Origin: Enoplolaimus lenunculus
Taxonomy: Eukaryota; Nematoda; Enoplea; Enoplida; Thoracostomopsidae
Assembly: GCA_030248215.1 (NCBI GenBank)
Contig: JASANG010003025.1
Location: 42,359-106,358, forward strand
Direction: 5' to 3'
DNA length: 64,000 nucleotides
Part shown: one piece after another, positions 21,856-34,100 of the stretch
How the letters are laid out: each line of letters starts with the position of its first letter
Numbering within the stretch: position 1 is the first letter of the stretch
Program-made: the position numbers and the translations under genes
The notes under the pieces: generated by a model
Seen by the model: the letters and a program-made list of their open reading frames with translations, nothing else
Databases searched by the model: none
What the model was told of the DNA's origin: nothing

Positions 21856-22860
21856 GGATATTCTAAGCGTTTAGTTCAACACGAGCTTCGCTAGTTGTTT
21901 ATGTAAAATCCAGACCCTGACACAAAGAACTCACTGATGCCTAATTATTCATTGCGGTTTTTGGTCATTTAAATTGTTGGCTTTTGCCAGAAAACTGACT
22001 TTGGACCCTCGGAAAATAAATAAAACGAACCAGTTTTAAATACCAGAAAACTGGTATACAAATTAAACTTTGACATACTACAAAACTATATGCCGTATCC
22101 TAAACTATTGCATTTTAGGCAGAGTTAAACCAAAGAGGCGCATTACGTTTGAGCGTCCTGAGGGGATCAGAAACATCGTACGCCTGAGAATATTTTTCAC
22201 TCCAAGTACGCTTTCTTTAATATAATCAGGACTTCGCGTTTTCGTACAATTTTAATAGCCAATCAGAATCACCTCAATTTATTTTTGTACAAATTTACTC
22301 CGCCCTCTATTTTTTGATTGGCCCCAAACACTTTTATAAGCCCCGTGTCAATGATGGCACATCTACAATAGGTCAGACGTATTGGGCCAATAAAGTGGAA
22401 CCCCAAAAAGCGATGGGAATGAAAGCTTTGAGTTCAAATATTTGAATCCATTGTTGTCCAAATGTGTGTGTATTTTAACGTTCTACTTTAATATTATCTG
22501 CGTTTATGCTGACTGTGTTTACGCTGTATGTGGCTATGACACACTCAAATCATATTTCAAATTAAAAACTAAAATATAAACTAAAACCAAGCCTTGAATC
22601 CACACCTTAAGGGTGTTTCTGGCTCCATCTAGTCTCTCTTAGAACTTAAGAGTTAGGCTTAGACGTTGCTAGAACGCGGTTAAAACGTAAATCTACGCTA
22701 TGGCGGCTGCGTCCGCAATGTAAACTTTCCTTGGGCCTTGCATGGCAATTGAATATTGTTGCATTTGTTTTTGGCTATTTATGCGGACAAGGGCATAGCT
22801 AGGCTAGCACTCAAAATAGGTATCTGAAATGTTGTTGTGTTGTGTTGTTGTCGGGTTATT
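21856..22860. other. no feature recognised
   Basis: No gene supported. A CCAATCAGAATC / TTGATTGGCC pair near 22258-22323 could be element ends. Confidence 0.4.
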
Positions 22861-23286
22861 GAGGTGTTTCGTTGCTGATTTGTTTAGGTCTGCGAACACT
22901 CACTTGTGGGTGTTGGTCGACATGCAAATGAGGTCGAGATACCTATGGGATATCCAGGACTAGAATTCAGTCTTGAATTTGGATCTAGAGAAATCAAAGT
23001 TAATGAGGTGTGTCGTTGCTGATTCGCGTGGGTCTGCGAACACTCACTTGTGGGTGTTGGTCGACATGCAAATATGGTCGAGATACCTATGGGATATCCA
23101 GGACTAGAATTCAGTCTTGAATTTGGATCTAGAGAAATCAAAGTTAATGAGGTGTGTCGTTGCTGATTCGCGTGCGTCTGCGAACACTCACTTGTGGGTG
23201 TTGGTCGACATGCAAATATGGTCGAGATACCTATGGGATATCCAGGACTAGAATTCAGTCTTGAATTTGGATCAAGAGAAATCAGC
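22861..23286. repeat. 144-bp tandem repeat, three copies
   Basis: Units begin GAGGTGTNTCGTTGCTGATT at 22861, 23005 and 23149 and are nearly identical. Since 144 is a multiple of 3, the - strand stays open over all three (135 codons, 48-residue repeats). The repeat explains this open frame better than a gene does. Confidence 0.93.
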
Positions 23287-23520
23287 TGCATATTTTGAGT
23301 TTCTTGCTTACGACTTACTAGTTTGGACGGCTGTTGTGTGAAGTTAATACTTCAATCTAGTAAGAGCCACGGGAGTCTGGTGTGAAAGAAACTATTGCAC
23401 TTGGTTTACCTGGTTTGCGCCCAGCGTGCGGAAACTTATACAGCACGGGATGCTGTCGTTTTATGGAGTAATCCGGGGAAATTTAGGGGAATTCAGGAGG
23501 TATCGAGGAATCGCAGTCTA

Positions 23521-23700
23521 GTAATTCTAACGGGGTTAGGTTTACTATTCTACAAGCATATTGGCCATTCTAACGTGGTTAATCAGGTCGGAAAATTGGT
23601 GTAATTCTAACGGGGTTAGGTTTACTATTCTACAAGCATATTGGCCATTCTAACGTGGTTAATCAGGTCGGAAAATTGGTGTAATTCTAACGGGGTTAGA
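23521..23700. repeat. 80-bp tandem repeat, 2.2 copies
   Basis: GTAATTCTAACGGGGTTAG recurs at 23521, 23601 and 23681, and the first two units are identical. ATTCTAACG also recurs within each unit. Confidence 0.93.
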
Positions 23701-25292
23701 ATACACAGCTTTCTGTGGTTAGAACGAACAGAATCTAGGCATAAGCACACAGTAACTGTTGGAAAAGGCTACGCCAATTAGGACATATAACGCGTGTCGC
23801 AATTGTGTCGTATTTTATAATCGGTGTCATAACAGTATTGGGTGTGGCATTACACATTGACCCGGCGCGCGTTACTGAATCAGAGCGATAAGTTTGCATC
23901 GGGATAGAACAATATAGAGTTCTGGTTTAGGGTTGCATTAAGCAAATAAATCACGAACTTCACACACACTACTTATATGTGTTGATATATGTTGTTGTGT
24001 TTAAAAATATTCAAGAAATATGATTAATTGAGAGCTTGGGCAGCGATGGGTCAATACTCAGGATTGAACCTGAACAATGAACCAAACCCTATTTTGATAC
24101 AATTTTTCAACGTAAATTGAACTGATACACTTTTTCAACGCAAGTTGAACTGAAATACTTTTCGTTTGAGGTAAAATCCGACACGAAAATGTTCACAGCT
24201 TAAGTGTAAATCTGAAACTAAGCATAAAACAGTCAAGGGTGGTGCCCAAATTGGTGGCCTTTGGTATGGCCGCATAATCTGGTCTCAAAAGTGGGAGCGA
24301 ATTAAGTAATTTAGACATGTACACATTTTCCATGAAGCGAGATTTTCCATATTGCTTATACGCAGCTAACAGACATGTGTGACGTTGCTACGTGAACTGT
24401 GATTGCACAGGTTTATATCGGGCAATCAGCCTGTCAACGGGGTACTAATAAACCCATTCAGTTGTTTGTCTATCGAAATCGGGAGTCAATAACGCCTACC
24501 AAGTTTTGTACTCAAAAAGTGGTGGGTCAGTGACCCCCCACCATGGTGTGACCGGATATCCAGTTCTTGTTGATTATCTGGCAAAAAGTGATATCCGTAT
24601 CCGGTATGCAGTATAAACCTACCGGATACCACATATTTATAGTTGTTGTGCCGAATGTCACAAAATTGTTTTTACAAGTAAGCATCGTTAATATCTGGCT
24701 GCGATTACATTTCTGGGCAAGTTAAGAAGTTCAACGATCGAAACGTTTTAGCTATTTTTAACTTAAGCAAGCGAGAGTTAAGCGCATTTTTGTATTATTT
24801 CAGTATATCAGCAACAATTATGAGTTTTATAACGAACAAAATCCTTCAGCACGCTAAAAATACATCGAAAAATATTAAGTATTTGAACATAATACCCGGT
24901 ATCCGGTTCCCCTGTTCCTGTAAAAGCTCAATATTTCTCCACCCCCACTCAAGATTGGCGTCCATAGCCTGGGGATGGCCTCCCTACGTCCAAAATGGTT
25001 TAGTAACCAGCTGAAATTTTAGCTAAAAAATACAGCGATATCCAGTTGAAAAACATATTTAAGGTCTGCTTTTCGCTAAAAATTGTTGAAGCAGGCCAAT
25101 GATAAAGGTATATTTTCCATAACGGACTTAAAAGTCATGTATGTTGTGGACCATACAATATAACTTTTTAAAGCTACGCCAAGTACATACATGCCGTTTA
25201 TAGCATTTATTATTTCAATTATCATTAATTTAGTTGTAAACCAGCAATTAATTAGCTTTATGACCCATAAATGCTAGGGCCAACACTTTTAA
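23701..25292. other. no feature recognised
   Basis: About 1.6 kb without a supported gene. Fragments GGATATCCAGTTCTTG (24556) and ACCCGGTATCCGG (24893) recall family I-like words. Confidence 0.4.
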
Positions 25293-25455
25293 GCCTATGT
25301 AAAGAACAAGTCCGTAACAGTAGTATAAGCATATTCCGAAGCCTAAGCCTCCGCCAAACTGTAAAAATAAGTGTTAATCCTAAGCGTAAGCCTAAACAAA
25401 AAATAGTCTAAAATCTAATTCTACTCTATTGCAGTCCTGCTCGAAAACGTAACGG
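25293..25455 (-). mobile_element. family A MITE
   Basis: TATGTAAAGAACAAGTCCGT, a few CCTAAGCC units and CTCTATTGCAGTCC. Outer ends decayed. Confidence 0.7.
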
Positions 25456-26033
25456 TAATAATAGTAACACAGACTAATATTAAGAAGGGACAGTGTAAAC
25501 TATTTAATTTTTTAGTCTAAATGTTGTATTTTTATTCAAGATGTATTATTGACAGTTAAACTGGCAAAGGATTAGCTTTTCTTTCGGGTCAAATTCAGGG
25601 TCGACCCTTACAGTTTAGGGCCAACCACAGATTAGGATTGGCGGAACCGAAGCAAACCTTTAAACGCTGGGCAGATGCCGTCCGACTCGAAAAAAATTAT
25701 TTTTGACTCAATTTTTGCCACTGCAAAAGAGGGTTCACGGGTACCCGAGAAAAGCTCCCCTGATTTTAGTTTGGTACATACCATAAGTTTTTTCTCTAAC
25801 CTGTTTTTTCTGAGCATAGTTGTAGTTGCTTATAATAATCATATTCTCAAATGTGTTTAGCACCTATTATACCAGTTTATAATAAATTTTGTAACTTTCG
25901 AACCAGAAAATGGTAAAAAAGGTACGAAGTTTTGTTCATATCTTGGATTTAATTCAAGTTATGTATACACAAGTTTTGAAGTTTGTAGCTAATACGGTTC
26001 GCAAGTTTGAGAACCGATTCCTATCTGGTTATA
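25456..26033. other. no feature recognised
   Basis: AT-rich; overlapping 61-codon frames on both strands near 25650-25850 have no motif. Confidence 0.45.
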
Positions 26034-26233
26034 CACTGTGAAAAATGGGGAGTCAAATTGACTCCCTCGGAAACAGGCTTTTCCTGACTACACAAACTGA
26101 GTCAAATTTGACTCCGCGAAGAGTCAAATTCGATTCACTGTTGACTCTGGCGGAGTCAAATTTGACTCAGTTTGTGTAGTCAGGAAAAGCCTGTTTCCGA
26201 AAGAGTCAATTTGACTCCCCATTTTTTACAGTG
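26034..26233. mobile_element. family C MITE, complete
   Basis: CACTGTGAAAAATGGGGAGTC to CCCCATTTTTTACAGTG, flanked by TA on both sides. Long palindromic arms with repeated TGAGTCA/TGACTCA. Confidence 0.9.
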
Positions 26234-26372
26234 TAGTTGCGGTACACAGTTGAGAATTCGGTTATTGTTTTCAATAAAGATAGGATACCCTAATCGAGGC
26301 ACTGGTCTAGTCATAGAATGACATTACAAATTCTAAACGTGACCTAATTGGCCGGACTAAAATACGCGAATA

Positions 26373-26753
26373 CTGTAGTCACCCGAATAAGAGGGATCTG
26401 AAATTTATTTGGACTATCCTGTGGGTATCCCACCTGTTATTCGGTATTGCAACTATCCGTTGAATGAAACGTTTATTTGTCTTGTATTAAAACCTTGAGC
26501 GATAATGCAAGGTTATATACAATGTACTTTCAAAACAAATTATGCTTTAAAGTTTTGAATTAAACCGTATTTGGTGCTGAAGTCATTTTATGCGCTGTAA
26601 CCTGAGATAGGTGACGTTTATTTACTCTAATCATTTTAGGGACTATGTTTGCTTATGGACTCTTATTACGAATACGGGCTTCTATTGATAGGGACTCAAA
26701 ATGCTGACTCTCTCTCTTATTAGCCTCCACTCCTCTTATTCGGGTCACTACAG
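26373..26753 (+). mobile_element. family G MITE, complete
   Basis: TIRs CTGTAGTCACCCGAATAAGAG and CTCTTATTCGGGTCACTACAG. A TA precedes it; the right flank is CA. Confidence 0.88.
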
Positions 26754-27943
26754 CAGCTGTGTTCATACGGTAGTTTCGCGTTTTGTTGGAAGCTTAAATG
26801 GTATATTAGGCTTGAGACAGTTTTAAAACCAACGGCTAATGCCGGATTCATGCTATTGCCGGAACAGCTTGGAACACGTTTTAGCCCAATTAGACTATTG
26901 GGTAACATTTTGTCTGCTTGTAGACACTATATCATATTCAAAAATTTGCATTTATTTGCTATTATAATGTATTCAAAGTATTATCTGCGAATATCGTGAT
27001 ATATTTTCAAATGTCTGCATTCTTGAGGTAACATACCCAAATTGTCCTGTTGAATATATATCATATGACACTGGAATTTGAAATTTAAATTTTTGAGTTA
27101 TAAAGCCTTGGTCCTAAGCAATTTTGCGTCGGAAACGAATTTGCGGGCGTGTATTCGATATTTTAAAACACATCTGTGCCACTGCCGTTCGATTTTCCAT
27201 ATATTTACTTGCACCCGAAGATGCAACTGTACCGCGGAATAATGATATTCGCTTAAATGTCCCACACTATCACGTGACACACCGACTCGTGTACACGTTG
27301 AACATTTGAGAGCGGTGTATGGTTGTGTAAGCTAATGTCATATGACATTCGGTTATTTTTCTGTTGACCCGATGTAAGAGGCCAATTTTAACGTTGACGT
27401 CGAACCATCAAGGAACAACCGTGGCCCGCCTGCTCTGGTTATAACGTGAATCTTACATAAATTTGTCTCGATTATAATAAAATGCAACAGTTTTGCTACA
27501 ATTTGACTTTTTTTAAAAATAAAATAATTGAAATGATTTTAAAATTAAACGAAAAAATACCGTTGAATACAAACCGTATTTATTTTGTAACCACATATAC
27601 TTAACGCTGATTGGAGAAAAAAATTCACAGTTTAGCAAATTATTTTAACCACAAAACTAATATTTATTTCACAGTGTTTTTATAGTTTGAAACACTATGA
27701 AGACGAGGTCACAGATCAATTCAGTTCAATTTATGCCCTTGGTTTCAACCCTCAAAATTTTTACAACGCAAACTATTTTTTAGTTTTCTTCTACTTTTCA
27801 TAACAAAATTTACTCCTAACGTCATTAGATTGTGGTCGAGTTCACAGGTCTCAGGTTTGATTTTCTACATAAACAGGCTTTGCTTTTATTTTAAAACTTG
27901 AAACCGTTTTTTTGACTGTGTGTATCAAAATGTTTTGTAAGAT
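26754..27943. other. no feature recognised
   Basis: About 1.2 kb without a supported gene. The 60-codon frames on both strands near 27100-27310 show no motif. Confidence 0.45.
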
Positions 27944-28186
27944 TAACCCACTCAACGCAGTGTATATACGTTAAATAATATATATCGCACTGTGTTTAAC
28001 TATTGCACCACGCATACATTGTACTAAATCACCACAAAACGTGAGAGCCCCATCGAGATCGAGCGTCAAGCTCCTATAGGTGAGTGGTGATGGTGTACGC
28101 CGCCCACTCCTGTCAATGGAGTTTGAATCCTAGCATAAAAGTAGGTCTCAGGGAAAATAGAAAATATTCATGTGAAAAAGGGTTAA
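27944..28186 (+). mobile_element. family E tRNA-like MITE with TTAA at both ends
   Basis: TTAA at 27944 and 28183 bracket the element. A box-like TAGGTGAGTGGTGATGG and B box-like GGAGTTTGAATCC lie in its middle. Right end AAAAAGGG, left end CCCACTCAACG. Confidence 0.85.
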
Positions 28187-28464
28187 GACAAGCCACTGGT
28201 TCAGTTTTCGGCGAAGGTATGAAATCTGAACCATTTTAGGAATCTAATGAAAAGTGGTATAACGTATTGATATTGCACGAGCTGATTTCAACGGTGCCAT
28301 TTTTACAGCTGCATGACCAACGTTTCAAAAGTTATGGCAAACGAAAATATAGTGCAAACGCGCGCTAGTGGTAAGAAAAAGTATCTTTTACATAGATTGG
28401 GTAGGTCGTTGTTCATTTTTAATATAGTAAAAAGTTAAAATTTAGTAAAAAATTTTCATTTAGT
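28187..28464. other. no feature recognised
   Basis: Short AT-rich interval without gene or nameable repeat. Confidence 0.45.
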
Positions 28465-28810
28465 ACTCTCTAAAAACTTAAACTTAAATTATAGCTTAAC
28501 TAAACTTGAATTTCAGTTTAAGTAAAACTTAAATGGCTGGACGGACTAACTAAACTAGAATTTTAAGTTTTACTTGAACTAACATGTTTTTAAGTTTAAC
28601 ACGAGTTTAACTAAGCTTATTTTTAGATTAAGTAACAAGTTCAGCCGTGTATCTAAGAGTTCAATAAGTTTAGCTTAAACTGAAAATATGTAAGATTTCA
28701 AATGAGTTTAAGCATAAACCTATCTGTTAGCTTAGTTAATCTAAAAAGTTAGTTTAATGCCGGTGGATTAGCTTAAGCTTAAATCAAGTTAGTTTAAGCT
28801 TTTAGAGAGT
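28465..28810. mobile_element. family D MITE, complete
   Basis: ACTCTCTAAAAACTTAAAC to GTTTAAGCTTTTAGAGAGT, between TA-type sites. Best-preserved copy of the family here. Confidence 0.85.
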
Positions 28811-29044
28811 ATCTATAAATAAAAATACTTTGCGAACCAGTGGCTATGCAACCTTAAAACCGGCATTGACCAACTTTAGCGCAACGAGGTTTATAACATA
28901 AGAGCTCGTTTTCATTAAATTCCTAGTCGGGTTCATATTTCGTACCTCCGTCCAATTTTAGCTGGTATATCAAAGTGGGGTCACAGAGTTCAAGTGATAG
29001 CATTTTTGCCGTTGTGGAGTGAGATGTTCAGTGAATCCAATCAG

Positions 29045-29640
29045 TGAATCCTTCTGAGTTTTTCCTCAATTAGCCAATTATTTTTACCATTTTCAGCAAA
29101 ATTTCAAACTTAATTTTTCCCGAACTTGCTAATGATTTTTACGTTTTTCATCAAAAGTTTACAATTTTCAACAAGATTTCAAAAATAATGTTTTTCTGAA
29201 TCCGCCAATGATTTTTCGATTTCAACAAACATTCGAAATAAATTTTTCTTTATTTCACCAATTATTTATAAAATTTTCAACAAAATTTCAAAATTTAATT
29301 TTTCCCAAATTCGCTGACGATTTTTGCTCTTTTCGACAAAATTTAAAAATATATTTTTCCCAAATTCTCCATTGATTTTACCATTTTCAACAAAATATAG
29401 AAATTAATTTCTCCAGAATTAGCCTATAATTTTTACGATTTTCAACAAAAAACTAAAAGTAAATTTCGCGTAAATTCGCCATTGATTTTGCTATTTTCAA
29501 CAAAATTTAAAAATTAATTTTTCCCGAATTAGCCAATAATTTTTACGATTTTCAACAAAATTTAAAAATAAATTTTTCCTAAATTCACCATAAATTTTAC
29601 CATTTTCTACAGAATTTCAAAAATAATTTTTTTAAAAAAT
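29045..29640. repeat. degenerate ~62-bp tandem array
   Basis: About ten units on the pattern ATTTTTACGATTTTCAACAAAATTT... then TTTTTCCCGAATTAGCCAAT, each diverged by several changes, so it is an old minisatellite. Confidence 0.8.
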
Positions 29641-30812
29641 TTAAATTCAAATCGCTATATTTGACTAAGAATCAGTAGTTCCCAGACTTTGTGAAACGAG
29701 ATTTAGTACTCAATGGTCATAAAACGGTTTTACTTGTTTCCATGTTGTCTACGCTGCAAAGAAAAACAACAACAACAACAATTGACAACGAGCGTGCGTA
29801 ATTTGATTAAAGCCAGCCGAGAATATACGAGACCCTTAACTACTTTTACGCTGTATTTTTTAAGAACTTTTCAACCACGGACACGGATGTGAAACAGACC
29901 AAATGGGGGCCAAAGGTGAAGCCGCCCTGTCGTTTAATTTGGATAATTCAGATTTGTTTGGGAAATTGCGACAAAAGTTTCAGCCCTGAGGGAACATTTA
30001 GCGAAAATTGGTTTTGAAATAGATACAATATTTTAAGCAAAAGTGATTTTTTTCAGTCAAATGAGTTTTCGCCCTCAAAAAAGACCGTATTGAACAAATG
30101 TTGATTCCTAGACAGGGCGGATTCGGTATATTTTCTTTTTGGACAGACCGCATTTCCGTCTCAAGATGACATATTGTTGTTCTTTAGTATTTGAACGTAT
30201 TATTATTTCTTTCACCAAAAAATTAATTGTTGTATATTGAAATTTATATATGAAATTCGGTATGACTTGTGACTATAGGCAGATTAAACAACATTTTTAC
30301 CTAAGAGTAACCAGCTTAGATAAGGCAAATTTTCAACTCCTGATAACAGCCAAAGCCTCGATGTAGCTTAAAATTGCTGCAAAATGATTTAGACAATATT
30401 CATGCGGAAAACAGTTTAGAGTTTCAAATCCAATTAAGTTCAACTACTGAATTTCTGTTTGTATTTCGCAGTTATACATTACCAAACTCAAAATTCACCT
30501 GGTGTACGCATGATATTGTTGAAATTGCCTAACTATAAAACGTTTTATTTTAGCTAATAATTTTACAATTGTACAGTTAGCAATCGTGCAAGCTCTCGAA
30601 GCAGCCAGTTAAATCGAAACTATAAATATAAAATATTAAACTTACATTAAACTTACGCCTAAAGGTATTGTCATATTTATTAAAATTTGATATTTCGACA
30701 ATCGTACTGTATTATAAGTGTGATTTAAAATCAATAGAATTTTAATAATTTGAAAACTAAAATAACTTTATCATTCTTTTATTGATAAATTGTACAAAAA
30801 AGTCAACCAATC
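29641..30812. other. upstream region of the K2P gene
   Basis: Low-complexity AT-rich DNA with no repeat family recognised. The promoter and any 5' noncoding exon are presumably here, but no element can be called with confidence. Confidence 0.4.
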
Positions 30813-31113
30813 ATGCATATGGCAAGTATGTATTCCAAACGGGATCGGCATGAACGTAAAACTAAACGAAAATTTCAGTTTACCCTATCGAGCGTCAAAG
30901 AGCAGTTGAAACCGTTAGAACCGATTGTGCCGTACTTTATACTGATTTTGTACTGTTTAATTGGTGCCGGAGTCTTTTATGGCATTGAAAAATCGTGGGG
31001 TGAAGAATTCTTTGAAATGGATCCACGGCTGAAAGGCGATAAGTACAAGTGTTTAGGAATGCATAGTTTCGCTGCGGCATTGTTCTATGTGTTGACTGTT
31101 TGCTCAACGATTG
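30813..31113 (+). CDS. K2P exon 1 (TM1, pore helix 1)
   Basis: This exon encodes residues 1-100 plus the first base of Gly101. It has a basic N-terminus, TM1 VPYFILILYCLIGAGVFYG and pore helix SFAAALFYVLTVCSTIG. The donor G/GTACGT falls inside the P1 filter. Read-through gives only 9 more residues (TLSFSDSST) before a stop, so an unspliced message would end within the filter. Confidence 0.9.
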
Positions 31114-34100
31114 GTACGTTGTCATTTAGCGACTCGAGCACGTAGTCAAAGGGGGGTAGGGAAGTCAAGCCCCTTGGAAAAATTTTGGCCAAAAATTTTT
31201 AATTTTGCTTGTAATTCATGAAAAACCCTTGCATGTCTGTCTTGGAAAATTTTTAGCACCCCCTGACCCTCCTGGCAAGGTGAATTCTGACTACAGGCCT
31301 GTGGCTATTTCTGTCAGGTATACGCTTAAAAATATTTTTTTTTCAAATTTGAGCGTTATTAATAGTTTTTACAGTTCTATAACCAACTCCTAAATCATTT
31401 CAAATTTTAAATCTTTGGTTATAAGCATATGTGTGCCACTTAACTGGTTACTATGTTAACAGTTTGGTGAACTATTTGTAAATTATCATTTGTTTTAATT
31501 CGATTAACTTATGGAACGGAGCCGGACCAGTAGCATAAACATATTCCATATCCTAAGCATAAGTAAAATAATTAGTCTAAAAAACGTAAGCTTACTCAAT
31601 TGTAGTCCCGTGGAAAAACGTTCGTCCGCAGACCTATACATGGACCATTTATACTACTGACTACTTTTTTTACTTTAACTAGGTTTCTCGATTTTATCTT
31701 GTTGTAAAGCATGACTTAAAAAGTATATTTTAAGAAAAAGACAAGAAAATTTATTCAATTATTTTCAACATCTTAGAACTTAATTTTTTGCTGAAACTAT
31801 ATTTTTTCGGCCCATGTAAAGATGAGAAGAGAAACGTTTTTCTGCGGGACTATAATAGAGTTAACTTAAGCTTTACAGTATTTTTTGCTTAGGGATAGGT
31901 ATAAGCTCATACGTACGCTTAGGCTTAGACTTAGGAATATGCTTATACTACTGTTACGGCTCTGTTCTATACATTGGCGTATGCTACGATTCCAATTCCA
32001 AACGAAATGTTCTATTATAGCTGATAATTAATAAATTTGCGTAAGTTATTTCTAAAAGTTTTATCTTGTAATTTTTGCTGATTATTAATAAATTTACGTA
32101 AATTATTTTTAAAAGTTTCATTTTTAATTTTAGCTGATCATTCATAAATTGGCGTAAATATTTCTAAAAGTTTCATTTTGTAATTTTAGCGGATTATTAA
32201 TAAATTTGTGAAAAATATTTCTAAAAGTTTCATTTTGTAATTTTAGCGGATTATTAATAAATTTGTGAAAAATATTTCTAAAAGTTTCATTTTGTAATTT
32301 TAGCTGATTATTAATAAATCTGCGTAAATTATTTCTAAGTTTCATTTTGTAGTTTTAGGTTTTGGAAACCTTTATCCGTGTACAACACCGACCCGCGTAC
32401 TTACCATCCTGTATTCAATCTTAGGCATTCCACAATTTTTGTTTATTCTTACTGACATGGGTAAACGCATGTGCCAATTGGTTGTGCTCGCTTACGGTGC
32501 AGTATACAAACGATGTAAACGTAATCCCAAAGATAAATACTTTTCAACATTTGACGCATCCAATCCAGGAGACTTGGAAGCCGAAAAAAATTGTTTGACC
32601 CCACGTCAATCAAAAGATTCTATAGTTAGCGGCAAAAACAACAACAACAACAACAACAACATGACAACAACAACACTGGAAACTGTTCAATTTATGCCTG
32701 AATCAAGTCCGGCTGGTGGGACCGAAGCCGAACAGCCGGTTTATTTGTCGCGGCCTCGGCCAACTAAATTTAGCGCACTTCAGTTACCAGAAACTTGCCT
32801 CACACAACAACGAAATTTTGTTGAAAGCCCTACTAGCGCTGCGACACTAATCACTGAGCAATTCTTAGATCAAACGCTGGCTACTCCTGCAGATACAACA
32901 CAGATATCAGACTTTTTAGGGCCGCCGCTGTCTAAGGAACCAGTTGAACCCCAAAAACAAGCGTTCCCTCGAGTCCCTAACGCTCATTTTGCATCTGATA
33001 CAAAATTTGGCAATGTAACAGATGTTATAGAACATAATAAATTGATACCAAATAATTGTAATGTTGCAGCGATACAAGGCTACAAGTATTGCGGTCAAGA
33101 TCAACAACAAAAACAACAACAACAACAATATCAACAACAACAGCAACAACAATATTGTGTTGCGCCACTACCGACCACCAGTTATTCAACTCCGACGAAC
33201 GCAACACTGTCGCAACATCAACATAGATGGCAACAACAACAACAACAAACGCAACAAAAATGTCGCCGTTGTGACCAAGCGATGCCAAGTTTGTCTCGAG
33301 AAAATCGAAAATTTCTCGAAACTGTCAAAACTTTGCCATACGTCGACGATGTTGACTCGGTGGTAAGTGACTTTGCAATTTTGTAACTTTCTTTCGGGTT
33401 TAACCCTTTCCTACATGAATATTTTCTATTTCGTCTAACAGCTATTTTCAAATCCAGGATTCGATTCCCGGTTTCTGGCGTAGGAGGCGTGTATCATCGT
33501 CGCTGTGCTGTTGAAGCTTTATGCTTCATCCCGAAGCGGCTACGTCTTGTGGAAAATTTGTACTACACATACGTGTAACAATCGTTAATCACAGATCATT
33601 GTGTATTTATTGCACACGCAAAGTTTGCGATTTGTTGCTCATAATTTATAATATTAAAGCTGGAACGCCTCACATACGTATTTTCGGCTGCGTTGCAGGG
33701 GATTTTTTACAAATTTTTATATGCTTACGTATGAAAATCAACTAAATTGTAAAAAAATATGATTTTGTTTTATATGTTGTTGTTAGTTGTGTAAAACTGT
33801 TGTAATGTTTACGATTGCCAGTCGGCACTCCAGGGTACACCTTCAAGCAATCGTAGTTACTAAGCACGAGCACACTTCAAATCTGTCAACTAAATCACCT
33901 ACAGTACGCCCCAAAATAATTCACGCTAATAAATCCTTCCCACGCCCAAAATGGAATACGTACACAACTCAACTGATAATTATCACAGAGAGCCCTGATA
34001 CCCGAAGATGTACCGATATATCAATCGGTAAACTCGAAATGAAATTGGCCTCCAACAGGGATTGATCACTAAATCGTCAATACTTACACAATATGTATAA

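Noticed and set aside
22884-23291. 135-codon - strand frame of 48-residue repeats
   Set aside because: Explained by a 144-bp tandem repeat whose length is a multiple of three.
33016-33290. Overlapping frames rich in Asn, Val or Leu on both strands of K2P exon 2
   Set aside because: Shadows of the CAA-repeat Gln tracts in the real frame.
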